Source of the DNA: Lunularia cruciata
Lineage: Eukaryota > Streptophyta > Marchantiopsida > Lunulariales > Lunulariaceae
DNA: 64,000 nt
Direction: 5' to 3'
NCBI GenBank assembly: GCA_948567375.1
Contig: OX419761.1
Coordinates: 36,246,243 to 36,310,242, forward strand
Shown here: in pieces, positions 11,215 to 24,559 of the stretch
Layout: every line of letters begins with the position of its first letter
Position numbering within the stretch: the first letter of the stretch is position 1
Made by a program: the position numbers and the translations under genes
Notes under the pieces: generated by a model
What the model was told of the DNA's origin: nothing
The model's input: only the letters and a program-made list of their open reading frames with translations
Database searches by the model: none

Positions 11215-13113
11215 AGGTATTCCACAGATACGCGATTCTATTCCATTGTGACCACAGTAATTAGCAGCTGTATCAACCGTGGATATCACACCCTCGAATG
11301 GCACCTGATTCAGATTCAGGCAGAGGATGCTATGAATCATTGAGCCTTGATACCCTTTCTGGTTCAAGGTAATGCAGGTTCAGGAACTTCCATTTACTCA
11401 TTTTACGGAGCTACTCATGTTGTCTAGCTCTTCCAGAGACGTTCTTTACATGGATGATCATGGGCTGGTCCTGTCTGTTTGACTATTCGGGCTCCTTACA
11501 TGTGCAAATCCGCCTTCTTTTGTCGTAACTGCACAAACAGGGCTTGATTATGATTACGTTAATAGAAGGTTATTGCTCCGAGGAAATCTCAGCAAATTAT
11601 CCAGATGGTAAAGAAGGCTTCAGGTCTTTTGACATTTTGAACAGCTCTATTGTAATACTCTTATAGTGATGCAGGGATCAGGAATTGGATACATTGACGC
11701 TAACATCCAAATATTTCATCGACATCGGTGCCTATGTTTCTGCTTATGCGAGTCACAGACTTCCCAGCTTGTGAACAACGAGGGTGTTTTTGTGAGCATC
11801 TGTCTGTTGTTGTTCTCCTGGAATCAAGCCTTCGTAAAGGCAGTCTATTGCCCTGCCTTGGAGTTTCCAGAGGATGACAGCGACACTTGACAGTTGGACT
11901 CTCTTTGGATTGAATTCCGCACTCAAGTCTACTGTTTCATTCTTTCCCGTCGGAGAGTGAAGAGAAGCTCCGAAGAGGAACTGAATAGTATTTAACACTC
12001 GAAAGAAAGACACGATGAACCCCCGCTCATGAGTGACTTATTACTGAAGCAGTAGAATTCCTTCAAGTTTCTATAGGAAAGTCACATGCGTTGAGATATG
12101 CCGACATCCGTACGTCATCACAGTGATGGTAGTTGATCTTCAGTTAAGTCTACTGTAGTTCCTTTGGCTCTTACTATTGCCATGGTCACACAGTTATGGG
12201 GATTGTGTGAGCATTGGCCAAGTAAGGGATTCGGAAGTCTGCCTAAGTGGAGTGAACAACTATTACTACGCATCCCTAAGGGGCAATCACGGCATTCAAG
12301 ACAGATCAACTAGGGTGTTCTGCGGAAGTCCGCGCTCTTGTAATACCAAGATAGAGAGTCTTCGCTACAGAAAGTGGAGAAGAAGCTTTGAAGCCAATAC
12401 CAGAAGCAAGGGTGCGGACCAGTATCGTGGATCCTCGAGATATACGTTTCATCATCACCGGCAACTGTCTGGTTAGAGATCCATCTCTTTGATTTTAATT
12501 CTTTTTCCATTCCGGTTTGAAGATCTAGACTACAACTGCGAAGTATGTGACCTTTTTGGTAGAGTAAAAATCTCACTGACTACGACTAGGTATGGAATCC
12601 TACTACTCCCCCAGTATTAATCGACCTCGACGATCAGACAAGCACTGCAACCGATGGATTCGTTAATCGTGGGAATAAACGGTCGCGGGCGGGCCCTAGT
12701 ACGCTTCTCTCGCAGCCCATAGACTGGCTATTTGTTTATGTATGTCTCATGAGTACATTCTGAGTACATTCTGATTCCTCTACACTTTTTCCTCTATCAC
12801 GATACCTTCATTCCCGAATTGTATACTTGTCGATAATCTATCGACCATTATCGTTTATATTTTACGTTCCTTATCAACTAGTGTCACCTGTCGGATCCGC
12901 TAACCAGCTACACTGATCAGACCTTCCCGTGACTCCCTTGCGACATTAATATCTAATGTTGGCAGGAGATCCCTGCTGGTGATCTTCTCCCTGTCCTTGT
13001 TCACGTAAATATGAAATATGATTTCATTTTTAGTAATACTCGTCATCTCATTTCGTATGGGAGTGCCGACCATTTGGTAGGTTTAGGTCCTGTGATGTAG
13101 ATGATAGTTAGAT

Positions 13114-13143
13114 AGGGGACATGATTGCATAATCATGTCCCCT
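13114..13143. repeat. Perfect 13-bp hairpin
   Basis: AGGGGACATGATT and AATCATGTCCCCT enclose a GCAT loop. This could be the centre of a small foldback element or a chance stem; no flanking duplication is visible. Confidence 0.6.
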
Positions 13144-13537
13144 TATAGAGAACTTATTCACAAAGTATCCTAAACAGGCTGTTAGTATCATTTCACAGTT
13201 CAGCGACTGTATCCATATCTTAGAGAGAAATGAAAATTTGAATAGCAAAATTGTTCTTAACAGCGAGAGTTTCAAAGAATTCCACCACAGGATAATAATA
13301 CAATCTAAAAACTACAAATCTGTAACCAAAATCCTGGCCTGATTAGATCAGATGACTGGATGAAGACCTTTACCAAAAATTTCATCCAGTCCCATCCAGT
13401 CTACTGGAGGATGCAGTGCTTGAAATCATAATACCTGACCTACATTTCTAGACTTCCCCTGTTATGAAGTGCTTAGCCTACGTCAAAGGTCGACATGACA
13501 AATAGCTGAAGAAATATCCAGCTGCATGCAGAAATTG

Positions 13538-16140
13538 TTATTCAGTATCAACAGGATCTACAGATTCAAAGCAGCAGTAAAAGCGAAAGCTAGACATATC
13601 CACAACAACACACCCAGTCCCAGTCGGCCGCACAGGTCGAAAATATCGTTTCACAAGTACAATTGAGTTTCGGAGCAAGCACTTTAACAGGCTCTTACGT
13701 GCAAGAAACGAATTGTAATCGAGAACATGAAATGTACAAGGCAAGACGAGAATTTCCTCAGCTGGGACCACGGGGTGTATAATGTCCCTGACGCATGACT
13801 ATATCTTTAGATCTCTTCTCTCTACAAACGTACATCAGGCAAGCGTCTCAACCTACACCCCTCACTACAGTCGTTGAAACCCTTTCATTACGTTCGACAA
13901 GAAGATAAGAAGCAGTGCTTACTTGAATTGAATCTTGATCTCATCATTCAACAACTTGTGAAGTGCGGCCCCATCTGGAATCTAAGGGTATGAAGTCCAC
14001 AATCACATCTGAATGGACATCGGGGCGTTTTACTGGCTGCCTCTATTCCAAGCGGGATGTACGAGGGCGTGAAGTCAAAGATCTTCGAAAGGACCGTTAA
14101 AAAATATATATAAAGGCATGACCATTTAAATTGCAGTGTCTGCATTTAGGCGCTTCAAATGGGAACGAGAAACATCTGTGGGGATAATCCTTGAGGGCAA
14201 TGCGTGAGGCGGGTGACGGATCCTCGACTACCTTGAGCTCCATACAGTCGAAGGTTAGCGTGAATGATTGCGAGTCGGCGATAGTAACCCAAAGAGCTTC
14301 TCAGAACGCTGTATTTGTGTATGAGTTCAATCTGGTTCTTCAGCTGTTTCTGGCTTCACTTCGACCCCAAGCAGATGGATGCCCTGTTTATAATATTTTC
14401 TGCAGGGTTCAGAAATGTCGATTTATCATCCATTTTGACTAAAGTTTACTTTGTCTCTTCCACATATAGTTTGGCAATGGTCCCTATCGAGGTGATTCCC
14501 GCTGCAGAACGGTTACAGCTTCCTCCGATGTTAGCTTCACAGGGGAGCAGTACTCCTACACACAAGGACAACTTGAGTATGAGACTTATCACGACTTGTA
14601 TAGCTCAGAAACCAGTACTGTACCTGTAGACGTCGACATGGACGGGTCGATCCGACAGCGGGTAAACAACCAGACGAAACTTCGAGCAATGCCGACAACA
14701 CATAACTCGAATTTCCAGCTCACAGTCCATGTATGCCGAGGAACTGAATTGGCAAGTTCCAGCAAAGACTGCGAAAGTAAAGGATGTAACCTTGAGTTCA
14801 AACATGATGAGACTCCGTGAGATAGTGCAATTTATGTGCAGATTAAACAAGAACACAAAATATTTATGAGTAGTAGTCGTGTACCGGTATATAGTTTACT
14901 GTGCAAAGAGTCTTTGATGATAAAACTCTGTTCCAACATATCATAATGGGCCAACTCTGTTCATCTGGATGGTCATCATATGGCTCATAAGCTTGTGACG
15001 ATCGATGGTAACGCTATGGATCAAATTTTTGAAGTTTAGTGCTTACAGGTACAATGTTCATAGTAACAGAAGATATACTTACAGGCCTCGGACTGTTTAG
15101 AATCCTGTGGATTAGATCAGATCCTCTGGATCTGTTCAAAGAATGCGGTCTCTTGGAACAACTAGACGAGGACTCACGATAAGCTTTACAAGGTTTTGAA
15201 GTGGGACTGGCTCTTACCACTACTGATCTTCTTTCTAGAGTATGCTTTCCTGTAAGATTCTGGGTGGGACTCGCCACACACAATGCACATGGTTTAGCTG
15301 GCGCAGTTTGGTCGAGGAGGTCGAATATCTCCATTCCATGGGCGAACGACATATGCATGAAACGAAGATAAATGATACAGAACACGTGTTGCAAATGCCA
15401 GAAAATTTGATTTGAAGGTAAGCCCGGACAACTGAAGCCTTTCAATAGAAGTTAGCATGGAACCGAAGTCATTTGATAATTTGATTAATTTAGGTATGGA
15501 TCTGACTTGGCGCAAAATCGATGAGGATGTTCTTCAACTTTTCCGGCATCTCACAGGTAGCTAATTTGTCCAAATTGAGTTGATCATCTGAATAGTGAAA
15601 AAGAACTCTATGAGATGTATAAACAGGTCAAGGCCAGTTCGCCTTTCTGGCCATGAGCTCAGCTCACGAAAAACTTGAATCTATTGCAGAAGCAATCTGC
15701 TGTTCATGAAATCGAACGCATAATCTGCCAGGACAAACGCAGGATGTTTGTAGTTTCAACAAGGCATATTCTGAATTTCACAATAAGAACAAAACTTGAT
15801 TCGTCGATGAAGATTAATATATCGTCTACCTAGTGACCCCTGCATTCTCGTACAGAATACCACTGTAAACATTGTCATCTAAAGCCAGCTCATTGTCAGT
15901 TAGAATCCTCTTAATCCTCTTAATTTGGAATGCTTTGACTGGTCTTTGTCTTTTTGCAGTCAAGAGATGATGGTCTACAGGGACCGGTTTCCCGAGATAC
16001 AATTTCCTTTCCCGCAGATAGGAGGGAAGATCCTGATGATCTTGTCTGTCTTCTGCTGCAGACCCTATAGATGCTGCAATGCTGACATAGAACATATTAG
16101 GCCACGAATAGTGCATCTTGGAAATTAGACCAACATTCAA
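13538..16140 (-). other. Possible exons of an unidentified minus-strand gene
   Basis: Several minus-strand stretches look more protein-like than the rest. At 16140-15826 there is a basic segment with VKAFQIKRIKRILTDNELAL. At about 15340-15010 there is a segment with HRILNSPRPVSISS. A short stretch near 13983-13922 reads IPDGAALHKLLNDEIKIQFK and ends at a GTAAG-like donor. At 13771-13538 there is VPAEEILVLPCTFHVLDYN running to RFYCCFESVDPVD. I could not join them into one frame with confident splice sites and do not recognise the family. They may be one gene, two, or chance open frames. Confidence 0.2.
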
Positions 16141-16743
16141 GACAATGACAGTAGTTCAGCAACAAGTGAATGGTATATGAGGAGACAATTGTGTTAGCAT
16201 TCCAAGTTAGCTACTGCATGTGGTCTGCTGGGGGGTTGGGGATCGCTAGAGAAATCCTTTGCCATTTCAAGCAAGCCGTGCGCAGCAAATTTATTCGTTA
16301 CGGTAGAATTGGGCTAGATTTTTCATATGTAGATGCTTCCTCGTGTATGACCCAACTATCACTCATTCCCGTTACATCAAGGAGTACCAGTGCTTTATTA
16401 CCAAAGCCTGGTATACTAGCTTAAACCAGCAAAACAACTGGAGTTGCAAGGTAGATGAGAAAGTAAGGAGACAAACTAATTTTTACTGAGGGTTGCGTTC
16501 AACAGCAATGCAGCTAGGAAATTATTTGATGCTAGCACAGCAAGGCAAAGTCAATGAGGAGATTCAGGTTTAGGGAAAAGACCGGATTAAGATGTGCTGT
16601 TAACCAGTTTGAATTGCGGTGAAGTGGAGGAGTTGATGACATTGTTCAGTGTCGTTCAAAGTCAATTCTGGCAAAAGCAGGTGGGAGCGACGTGGTGCTA
16701 GTTGGATACTTGAAGCACGTTGGGACTTATCTTACTGTTAGTT

Positions 16744-18408
16744 ATGGAGTTTTCGGAAGTCCTCATCAGATGCTTCATCTGGGCACTTGCGGTTTCTCAA
16801 TGGGGTCTGCTTACAGGAGCTCGAGGCCAGGAAGTTGATGGTACTGGATCATGGAGGGTCGTACTCGAGAATGCTGGACTTGCCTCGATGCACAGTGCTG
16901 TAACCCGCTACAACACCGTCATCTTCGTGGACCGAACTAACATCGGCCCTTCTCAAATCTCAGTTAATAAATGCCGGGACAACCCGAGAGATCAGAACCT
17001 CACCTATGACTGCACAGCTCACTCTGTAGTATTTGATCCAAGTTCCAACACTGTCCGCCCGGTATCCATCTTCACCGATACACAATGCTCTACTGGCGCA
17101 TTTTTGGCTGACGGAACCCTAATTCAAGCTGGAGGAGACAATGAAGGCCAGAAGGAAATTCGAATTTTCAAACCCTGTTTGGCTAATAAGGACTGCGACT
17201 GGGTGTAATCCAACGAGACGCGCCTGTGGAACAATCGGTGGTATGCGACAAGTCAGCTCCTTCCTGACAATAGAATCATTGTTATCGGTGGGAGAGGTTC
17301 TTTCTCATATGAGTTCATTCCCCGCAGGCCTAATGAAGGTGCTTTCTACATGCCATTTCTGAAGCAGACGACAAATTCGGAAGAAGATAATCTCTATCCT
17401 TACGTCCATTTGTTGCAGGATGGGAATTTATTCATCTTTGCGAATCGGGATTCCATTCTCTTCGACTACACCAACAATTCTGTGGTGAGGACCTATCCAA
17501 CCATACCGGGCGAGCCAAGGAATTATCCTTCAGGTGGATCATCGGTCATGTTGCCGTTGAGTCCAGAGGACAACTACACTAAGGTGGAGGTCCTTGTGTG
17601 TGGTGGCGCAAGGTTAGGATCTTATTACAATCAGGCTAAACAGTGGGGCTGCTCACGGAGTTGCGGTCGAATGACGGTCACAGATGATAATCCTACATGG
17701 GCTATGGAAAGCATGCCCATCAGGAGGTGTATGGGAGATATGATTTTGCTACCTACAGCGGATGTTCTAATAATCAATGGTGCTCAAAATGGTTCTCAAG
17801 GATGGGAAGGTTCCTCTAAGCCAGCTCTCAACCCCGTGGCGTACTTCCCTAACAAGATCAGCGGGGATAGATTCACCACATATGCACCAACTACGATTCC
17901 TAGAGTGTATCATGCAACAGCCAATCTAATCCCAGATGGTCGAATTCTTCTCGCTGGAAGCAATCCGCATGGTTTCTACGTCTACAATGAAACTGAGTTC
18001 CCCACTGAGTTAAGAGTTGAAACCTTCTCTCCTCCGTATCTCCAATGGCAGTATAGTTCTCTGCAGCCGAGATTTGTTTCTTATCCTTCGACGGTGAGAT
18101 ATGGTCAGACATTTGATATCACCCTCTCGGTGACAACTACCGTTAACCACAAAATCGATATCAATATGCTATCATGCCCTTTTGTTTCACACAGCTATGC
18201 TCAGGGTCAGAGACTCATCAAGCTTGCAGTGACTGATCTGATAGCCCTCGAAATTACAACCCCGATTGCGTCCATTACCCTATCCCAACAGTATACTGTT
18301 ACGGTGACAGCTCCCCCATCGCCAACCATCGCTCCTTCTTCCTACTATATGATGTTTGCCAACAACAATGGAATTCCTACGCGTGGTGTGTGGGTCCAAG
18401 TAGTTTAG
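16744..18408 (+). pseudogene. Glyoxal oxidase-like copper radical oxidase (GLOX) with one in-frame stop
   Basis: The frame runs from ATG 16744 to TAG 18408 (554 codons), broken only by TAA at 17206-17208. The first 28 residues form a plausible signal peptide ending near GARG, so the product would be secreted to the wall. Order: glyoxal-oxidase N-terminal beta-propeller, then the DUF1929 immunoglobulin-like domain. All expected copper and radical ligands are present: Cys in DTQCSTGAFL, Tyr in GSFSYEFIP, Tyr-His in PRVYHATANL and His in VSHSYAQGQR. The stop falls between the Cys and the first Tyr, in CDWV*SNETRLWNNRWYATS. Most relatives have an acidic or other sense residue there, so a single GAA to TAA change is likely. 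The family oxidises small aldehydes to acids and makes hydrogen peroxide. Either a very young pseudogene or an error in the assembled base. Confidence 0.88.
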
Positions 18409-19635
18409 AATAATTAGATAGATCTCACATGTGCTGGCGATCACATTGAAAGCCAGCGACACATATTTTTTCACCAAAATCATGGTGCTATAAAAGTGGG
18501 CTTGTGTGGCCTACATATCAAGTCCAGATTTAAAAATAAGGACGGACTTAATTCATCTCAAATATGACAATTTCCAGACATCCATTAGTTACATTAGGCA
18601 CTACATCATCCGAGAGGCATGAATCAGGCTGATGACAGGATCAAGAATCAAGGAGCCCCTTGATCCTGAAGTTTCCGACATTTGAGTTGCTTAACCATCG
18701 GACGCATCTGAGGTGCACACCGTAGATTAGATAGGAGGCATGTTGAAACTTCACGCTTTCTACCTTGAGGTAATATTAGTATCACATACAAATGCGAAAT
18801 GACAGTGACACTTATGGAAGGCACCGCTCACAAACTATTGACTTCAGCATCAGTCCTGAAGCGAATGAATGATGTACAGATGATGATCATCGCAATTGTC
18901 TCCATGCAAGTTCCAGTCAATTTACACAAGTAATATCTAATTTCGCTACATTCTAAATGGCGTCGGAATTGCAGACTTGAATTTTTCATTTTCTGTAGCC
19001 AGTCTGCTCACTGAATGGTTCACTGGAATATTTGCTTGACATCATGCCACGTTTGAACTTCCTGTTGCTACGAACATATGTCCTAGCATCCAGTGCCCCT
19101 CACTCATAATCAGTTTCGACTTGTTCTTTGAGCTGATCAATCAGTCAAGAGAATTTTAAATAGATGTCATTGTTTTCTGCACCCCATGAAGTGGATAGTT
19201 TAACTATTCAGGGGGATCAACAGGAGTCAGAAAGGAACTGATCAGGAGCTCTTGCTCAAGAAAGAAGTCCTCATCAAGAGTTCAGTAACTCTGATGCCAC
19301 TTTGGGAGGTCACGCACGCAGCGAGGTCACCTCTTTGTTCCTCTAGCCTTGGAGTTATATGGAGCGATGGACACGACATTTGACACATTTGTCAGGGAGT
19401 GCGCGAGAGCTTATCATGTTAGGCGGTAGGGGGTACCACTCTTACTCTCATACTTTGTAGCTTACTTTAGACAGCGTGTATCCATTGCTCTACAGAGGGC
19501 AGTGGCTGGTGCAATCCATAGGAGAGCAATCACATTAGGTGATGTTTCTTCGGATGCTCCAGTTGTGTGTAGACCGTACGACTTGCATAGCTCGGATATC
19601 TTAGGTGCGGTAGGGCAGATTTCTCATATAGACTC

Positions 19636-19735
19636 TATTGGGGCTTAGCCCCATGTTACCTTTTTTGTCTCTCCCTTGTATGGCTTGATGGGGTCTTCCT
19701 ATCCTTCATTTTTCCTACGCAGTCACCTTTTTACA
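19636..19735 (-). repeat. Second copy of the dispersed repeat seen at 6594-6690
   Basis: Reads GGGGCTTAGCCCCATGTTAC at its left end and continues through CTTTTTTGTCTCTCCC to TTTTTCCTACGCAG. It is the reverse complement of the first copy with scattered changes. Confidence 0.75.
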
Positions 19736-19749
19736 TAGTATCAGATGTA

Positions 19750-20040
19750 TAGTGTAAAGGAGGAGGATTTGACACATTCCTTGTTCAAAGAATCCGGATA
19801 TGCTATACATGTATGTATCAAAGAATGTCCAAGCCTTAGTGACCAAGAGTCTTAAAGCATTTAGTCTACAACAATTAAACTTATTTAATAGTGACATATG
19901 TCACTCAAAACTGTATTAACAGTGTAGTGCGACTAGTAAAAGTTTTACAGAGTAAAGAAGGAAGATTTGACACATTCCTTGTTCATGCAATCCGGACTCT
20001 GCTCTACATAAGTGTATCAAAGAATAACCGAGCACTTATG
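19750..20040 (+). repeat. Imperfect tandem repeat, period about 200 bp
   Basis: GATTTGACACATTCCTTGTT followed by a shared ATCCGGA...GTATCAAAGAAT block occurs at about 19767 and 19965. The units are diverged and interrupted. Confidence 0.7.
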
Positions 20041-20243
20041 TACATCGATTGGGTTATGATCTAGAATAAGGAAATTAAATTGTGAAGGTCAATTGTTTCA
20101 ATGAATCAATCTGTTTAGCTTTTGGTTGATGAATCAATGTGCTATTTGAAGAGAGGAGAGTATGCTGATTTGGAGTTGTGACAATTTAGATGATTTGAGA
20201 GACAAAAAATTGATCAAATCCGTGCGATAGAGAAATAGAGGGA

Positions 20244-20657
20244 TGTCATGCCATTTGTAGTTTCACACCTAGATTGCTCGGACTTTGGAGTAGTAGTGTT
20301 GGTAGTCAAGAATAATTTGGTAGTTATTCATAGACTACTTGTTGACGGTCAAATTTTGTGTTCAGTGTATTGACTACATGGTGGAGCCCATTATCACTTA
20401 GTACCGTTCGTACCATCACTAGGACCGTTAGGGTTGGAGACCAGGGAGATACTTTTGAAGTGCAACTCTAGAGAACTCACTTCTTTGATGTTGAGCCTTC
20501 GAATTCTTGGTTATGGTGGATAGAGGTTGGCGGATTCTATTAACTAGAGTGGGTGTGGTTGACTTAATCAATGCTTAATTGTTGGAAAATTATGGAGTGC
20601 CAAATCAAGTACTGAACTGATTGAGTGTGATTTGAATTGTGTAAACAATTGATTACA
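20244..20657 (+). repeat. LTR sequence of methyltransferase element copy 1
   Basis: Begins TGTCATGCCATTTGTAG and runs through GACCGTTAGGGTT and CTCACTTCTTTGATGTTGAG to TTGATTACA. Homologous to 50808-50365 (reverse strand), 40827-40379 (reverse strand) and 54419-54817. Confidence 0.8.
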
Positions 20658-21892
20658 TTAGAGAAGTGAGGTCAGAGGGAAATTGTGTACAAGAACTGAG
20701 AGTGTTGGTGGTATCTCCAAGACTTGCTGATCGTTGGTAGCTCAATCGGAGTTCAGATTTTCCCTAATGTGTAGAAGCTCGTTTGATTGATATAGATTTG
20801 GCATTGAGGCAGATGGTGTGCGGAAATGTTGGCCAAATTTCAAGCAAAGGGAAGCAATTTTCAAGTGGTAGTTGTGATTTTGAGCTCAAGAGGTGAAAGC
20901 AAGACCAATTTGGTGAGAGTCGAGCTCAAAAAGTGAAATTGAAGGTGGAGTTGGGAACCCATCTCCGTGAATTACAAATTTGGAGAATCCCATCCGTCCA
21001 ATTTGGCTCAAATGAAGATTTAGTGGAGGATTTGGCAGTCAACCAACTTTAGGGATTTATGTCAGATTTTTGATAGAATTTATGTCAGATTTGGAGTTTG
21101 ATGGAGTTCAAAGTATTTGATGGAATTTACTTCAGATTTGGAGGATTTTTACCAAATTTGGAAAGGGTTTGAAGCTTTGTGCTATGAGAGGCTACGAAGG
21201 CCTAGAAAGCCAGCTTGTTTGCATGAGGCTAGCTAGTTTAGAGTAGATTTTGGTCATTGTTTGGCAAAATCTTCTCACCCTACTAGATTGTGTGCAATAG
21301 AGTTTGACCTCTAGATCTTTGGTTCCTAGACTGGTGCCCTAGCCAATTGGTCTACCCTCACTTGTTGTCCTTGTGACTGATCTACTATTATCTATACACT
21401 TGTAGCTTTGGCTAGGAGAGACAATTTGATCCCATTCTTGATGATCTTGATAGCTTAGGAAGTAAATAATTCATATTATATCAAATACAAAATGGTGGTA
21501 GAGTCAATCTAGTGCGGATTTATGAGATGGAGAGTTTTTATTTAGATTTCTTATGATTGGACCCCCTCCATTCTCTACTTCTTGTTGTGCATCATGTTTG
21601 TATGAGCCGCCTTGACTTTAGAGCATTGGTGCTTTGGTGTGCTCTTGGTAGTAAGGCTGGAGTGATGACCAATCAAACTACATATGTTTCTCTTTGGTGA
21701 GGTAAGAAGTGATGACATGTAGATAATGAGAGTGCATATTGTGATGGTAGGTTTCAGGTTGCACTTTCCACTGGTGTAGTTGTCATAGTTAGAGCTGCAT
21801 TAATGGGTGACGGTTGGTGGTGTTGGCACTTGGTGGTGAGTTACTTATGGTGGTTTTGATTACGGGTTGTAATTTCTAATTCCTTTGTCACG

Positions 21893-24100
21893 ATGGAGTT
21901 CTTTAGGGATTTTGGAGGAGATAGTGCTACAATACACAATGGGTTCACAATGATGCTCAATATCAACTTGTATCTCAAGTCCCAATGAGGGAGGAGATTG
22001 ACTCTAAGTTGGAGTTTGATATAGGGGCTGATTTAGTTGAGAGTGCACTTGGTGTGTACGCACCGTTGTTGTGAGACATGGACAAGATTTATGGGCCTCC
22101 AAAGGTCCCAAGTGTTACTCTGGTATAGTGTGAACCATTGAGTTGGATGATTTTATCCAAGAGTTTGATAGTTGGTGTGATCTATAATACCTATCTATGC
22201 ATGTATGTGTTATTGTGATATTTAGTTTGATATTATAAATACTTGAGAGATATTATTTATATAGAGATAAATATGGTTCTACATTAGTCATGATTAGCTA
22301 AATTTAGTCATAGCTAAAATAGAGGCCTTACTTTAGAGGAAGTAGAAAAGATGAACACCACTATTTTGGATTCTAGTGTACTGACTTGGTATTATTCCTA
22401 AGTGTTTGGCTTTGAGGAAAGAGTTGAGAACTCTTGGACCCACATACCCTTTCTTTTGGATTCTTCTATAGTCCAAAGATAGCCCATGTGAAGGAATCCT
22501 TGACTTAGTGGTTGGGTCAAGATAAGACCATATGCTTAGGAAAATATTCCCATGAGCATGGATATTCCTTTAGCTTTTTGATTTTATTTGACTTTTAGAC
22601 TAGTAACTTGAGTTACTCCAATAATTAGTAACTTTGGTACATAACTATTTCACAAGTATATAAACAAGGTGTGAGGAGGTACTCATCATCCTTTCATTTG
22701 CAACTATTTCTCTCTCATCGAGTTCTCTAGTGAGCAATCTTGAATCTTGGAGTTTTTGCCTGGGAAGAGTATGATGGAGTTGGGGTTCTTTGCCATCTTA
22801 GTCCATAATGCACTACCATAATAGCCATTAGAAGGTCATTCTGAGTGAGAGACCAACCGGCTCACATATCTACAATAGATACAGAACCCAACTTTGCTCA
22901 CACCCTTCATGGCATGGAAGGGTTTTTTCAACACTTGGAGGGAACGCTAATGGACAACTACCATGAGTTTAGGAGAGCTCATTTGGAGGAGATTAAGCTA
23001 TAGAGATAGTATTGGTCTCCAAACTATGTCTCCATCACTTCAGGTTCAATTTCCAAGGGTAGATCAATTGTACCCACAAGTTCTAGCTCTCATAGCATTG
23101 GTGGATCTCTTGGAGATGGTACTACTAAGAGTGGTACTACTATAAGAGGTGGTTTGGTATAAGGGTTTTAACCCCATGGTGGAGTTCTTCCAATGTTTGA
23201 GGCAGAACTACCAAGGAGTCTGGACTGACAAGCTAAGGAGCTTGTAGGAGTTCCAATGGAAGGTTGGAGAGAGCCTATGCAAGGCATACACTCACATGAG
23301 ATGGTTGATCAGTTTTATTCAAGGAGCTATTGAGGTTGAGGTAGTTCAATTTTGGTATGGGATACTAAACAAGGAGTTGCAACATAGAGTCAGTGATGCT
23401 ACATTGTTACAAGCTACTTTGACTACTTTGACAATGGTCTTTGGTTTGGTTGAGCGTATTGAGCTCAACATGGTGGAAGAGAGAGTGGTGACATCTAGAT
23501 TTGGTAGGGAGACCTCATCTACAACTTTTACTTCTTCTAGAATGCAATAGAATGCACCACTCCATGTTGGTTATTGAGGCCAAGGTAGATAGCCCACAGA
23601 GTGAGTGGAGGGCCTAGTGTAGCTAGACCCTTACTTTCATTTTTAGATCAATAGTAGCCAATGAATGGTGATGTTGCTTGTTGGACTTATGGTGGACCTC
23701 ACCACAAGAGAGAGTGCACTTAAGGCAGTGGACCTAATACCTCTGGTGCATCACAACTAGCATAAAGATAGTGTAAGCATTGCCATACATTTGGTCACAC
23801 CAATGACCAATGCTTTGACCTACACCAAAGTGGTAGAATTGCTATGACAAGTGGTAGAGAAGCTCCAAATCATAGAGGACAAGGTGGTAGAGGTGGTAGT
23901 AGAGGATCTACACATAGTAGGGGTGCATTATCTACCCTTACTTTTGATACAACCATGGCTACTTGGATTGAGCAATTGGAGCAAAGATTGGCTAGCATGG
24001 CAATAACTAAGAGGAGATCAAATTTGGGTGCCAAGGCTTCCACCTCATATGTGGGTGATAGAGACATCTTAGACTTCATGTGTGGAACAACATAGGTGGA
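21893..24100 (+). pseudogene. gag of methyltransferase element, copy 1
   Basis: Starts at ATG 21893 (MEFFRDFGGDSAT), the start that copy 2 has lost to ACG. A solo LTR (22183-22866) interrupts it after LDDFIQEFDSWCD. It resumes with HEFRRAHLEEIKL, the capsid-like LRSL-EFQWK region and two CCHC knuckles, one altered (CWTYGGPHHKREC) and one good (CKHCHTFGHTNDQC). Several stops, including a TAG after LEEIKL that is also present in copy 2. Confidence 0.75.
22183..22866 (+). repeat. Solo LTR (family C, 684 bp) inside gag
   Basis: Begins TATAATACC and ends GGCTCACA. Gag resumes directly after it at a short imperfect duplication (GATC/TATC). The same LTR family (690 bp, 48350-49039, reverse strand) sits at a different gag position in the sister copy, so the two insertions are independent. 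Confidence 0.8.
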
Positions 24101-24559
24101 TGCATCTATTGTAGTGACTTGGAATGAAGTACATGCTCCACAGCCTAGAGGAGCATCAATGGAGTTGGACCCACAAAGAGGAGAGGCTGGTAGACAAGTC
24201 AGACTTCCCTAGTCTTTTACACTCTTTGAGGCATTGTAGATGACGTCCTTGGCTCCTAGATGTCCTAGTGCAGGTGTGGTAGGTGGTGATGGGGTGCATG
24301 ATGGACTACCTACTAGTCAACCACTTACTACACACACACACACTAAGTCTAGCATGATCTTGGAGGCGGCTTAATTCATCATGAGGTTTCCATTATTTTT
24401 AGCTAGTGACATGTTTACATTGGGGTTGACCCAACCCCAATATTCAGGTTGGCTACTATGCTTTGTGAGAGTAGGGATGATGTGGTCCCTATTACTAGAG
24501 CAGAGGTGGTTGATGGTGGAGCTGACTTGGTTGAGGGGCATGGGATCTGCTCAATGACC

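Larger units (their letters stand above)
10843..13537. other. Upstream region of the reductase gene and intergenic DNA
   Basis: The first part should hold the reductase promoter and 5' UTR. It includes a perfect inverted repeat at 11179-11214, and another hairpin lies at 13114-13143. Open frames are short and unconvincing on both strands; no family recognised. Confidence 0.45.
18409..20243. other. Intergenic with repeat fragments
   Basis: Contains the inverted dispersed repeat (19636-19735), an imperfect tandem repeat (19750-20040) and a 16-bp palindrome AGTGACATATGTCACT (19890-19905). At 20176-20190, TTGTGACAATTTAGA resembles the upstream LTR block of the element that follows, but the likeness fades after 15 bases. 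No gene recognised. Confidence 0.45.

Noticed and set aside
20176..20243. TTGTGACAATTTAGA as the missing 106-bp LTR block of copy 1
   Set aside because: Only the first 15 bases resemble it and the spacing is 38 bp short; not enough to claim.
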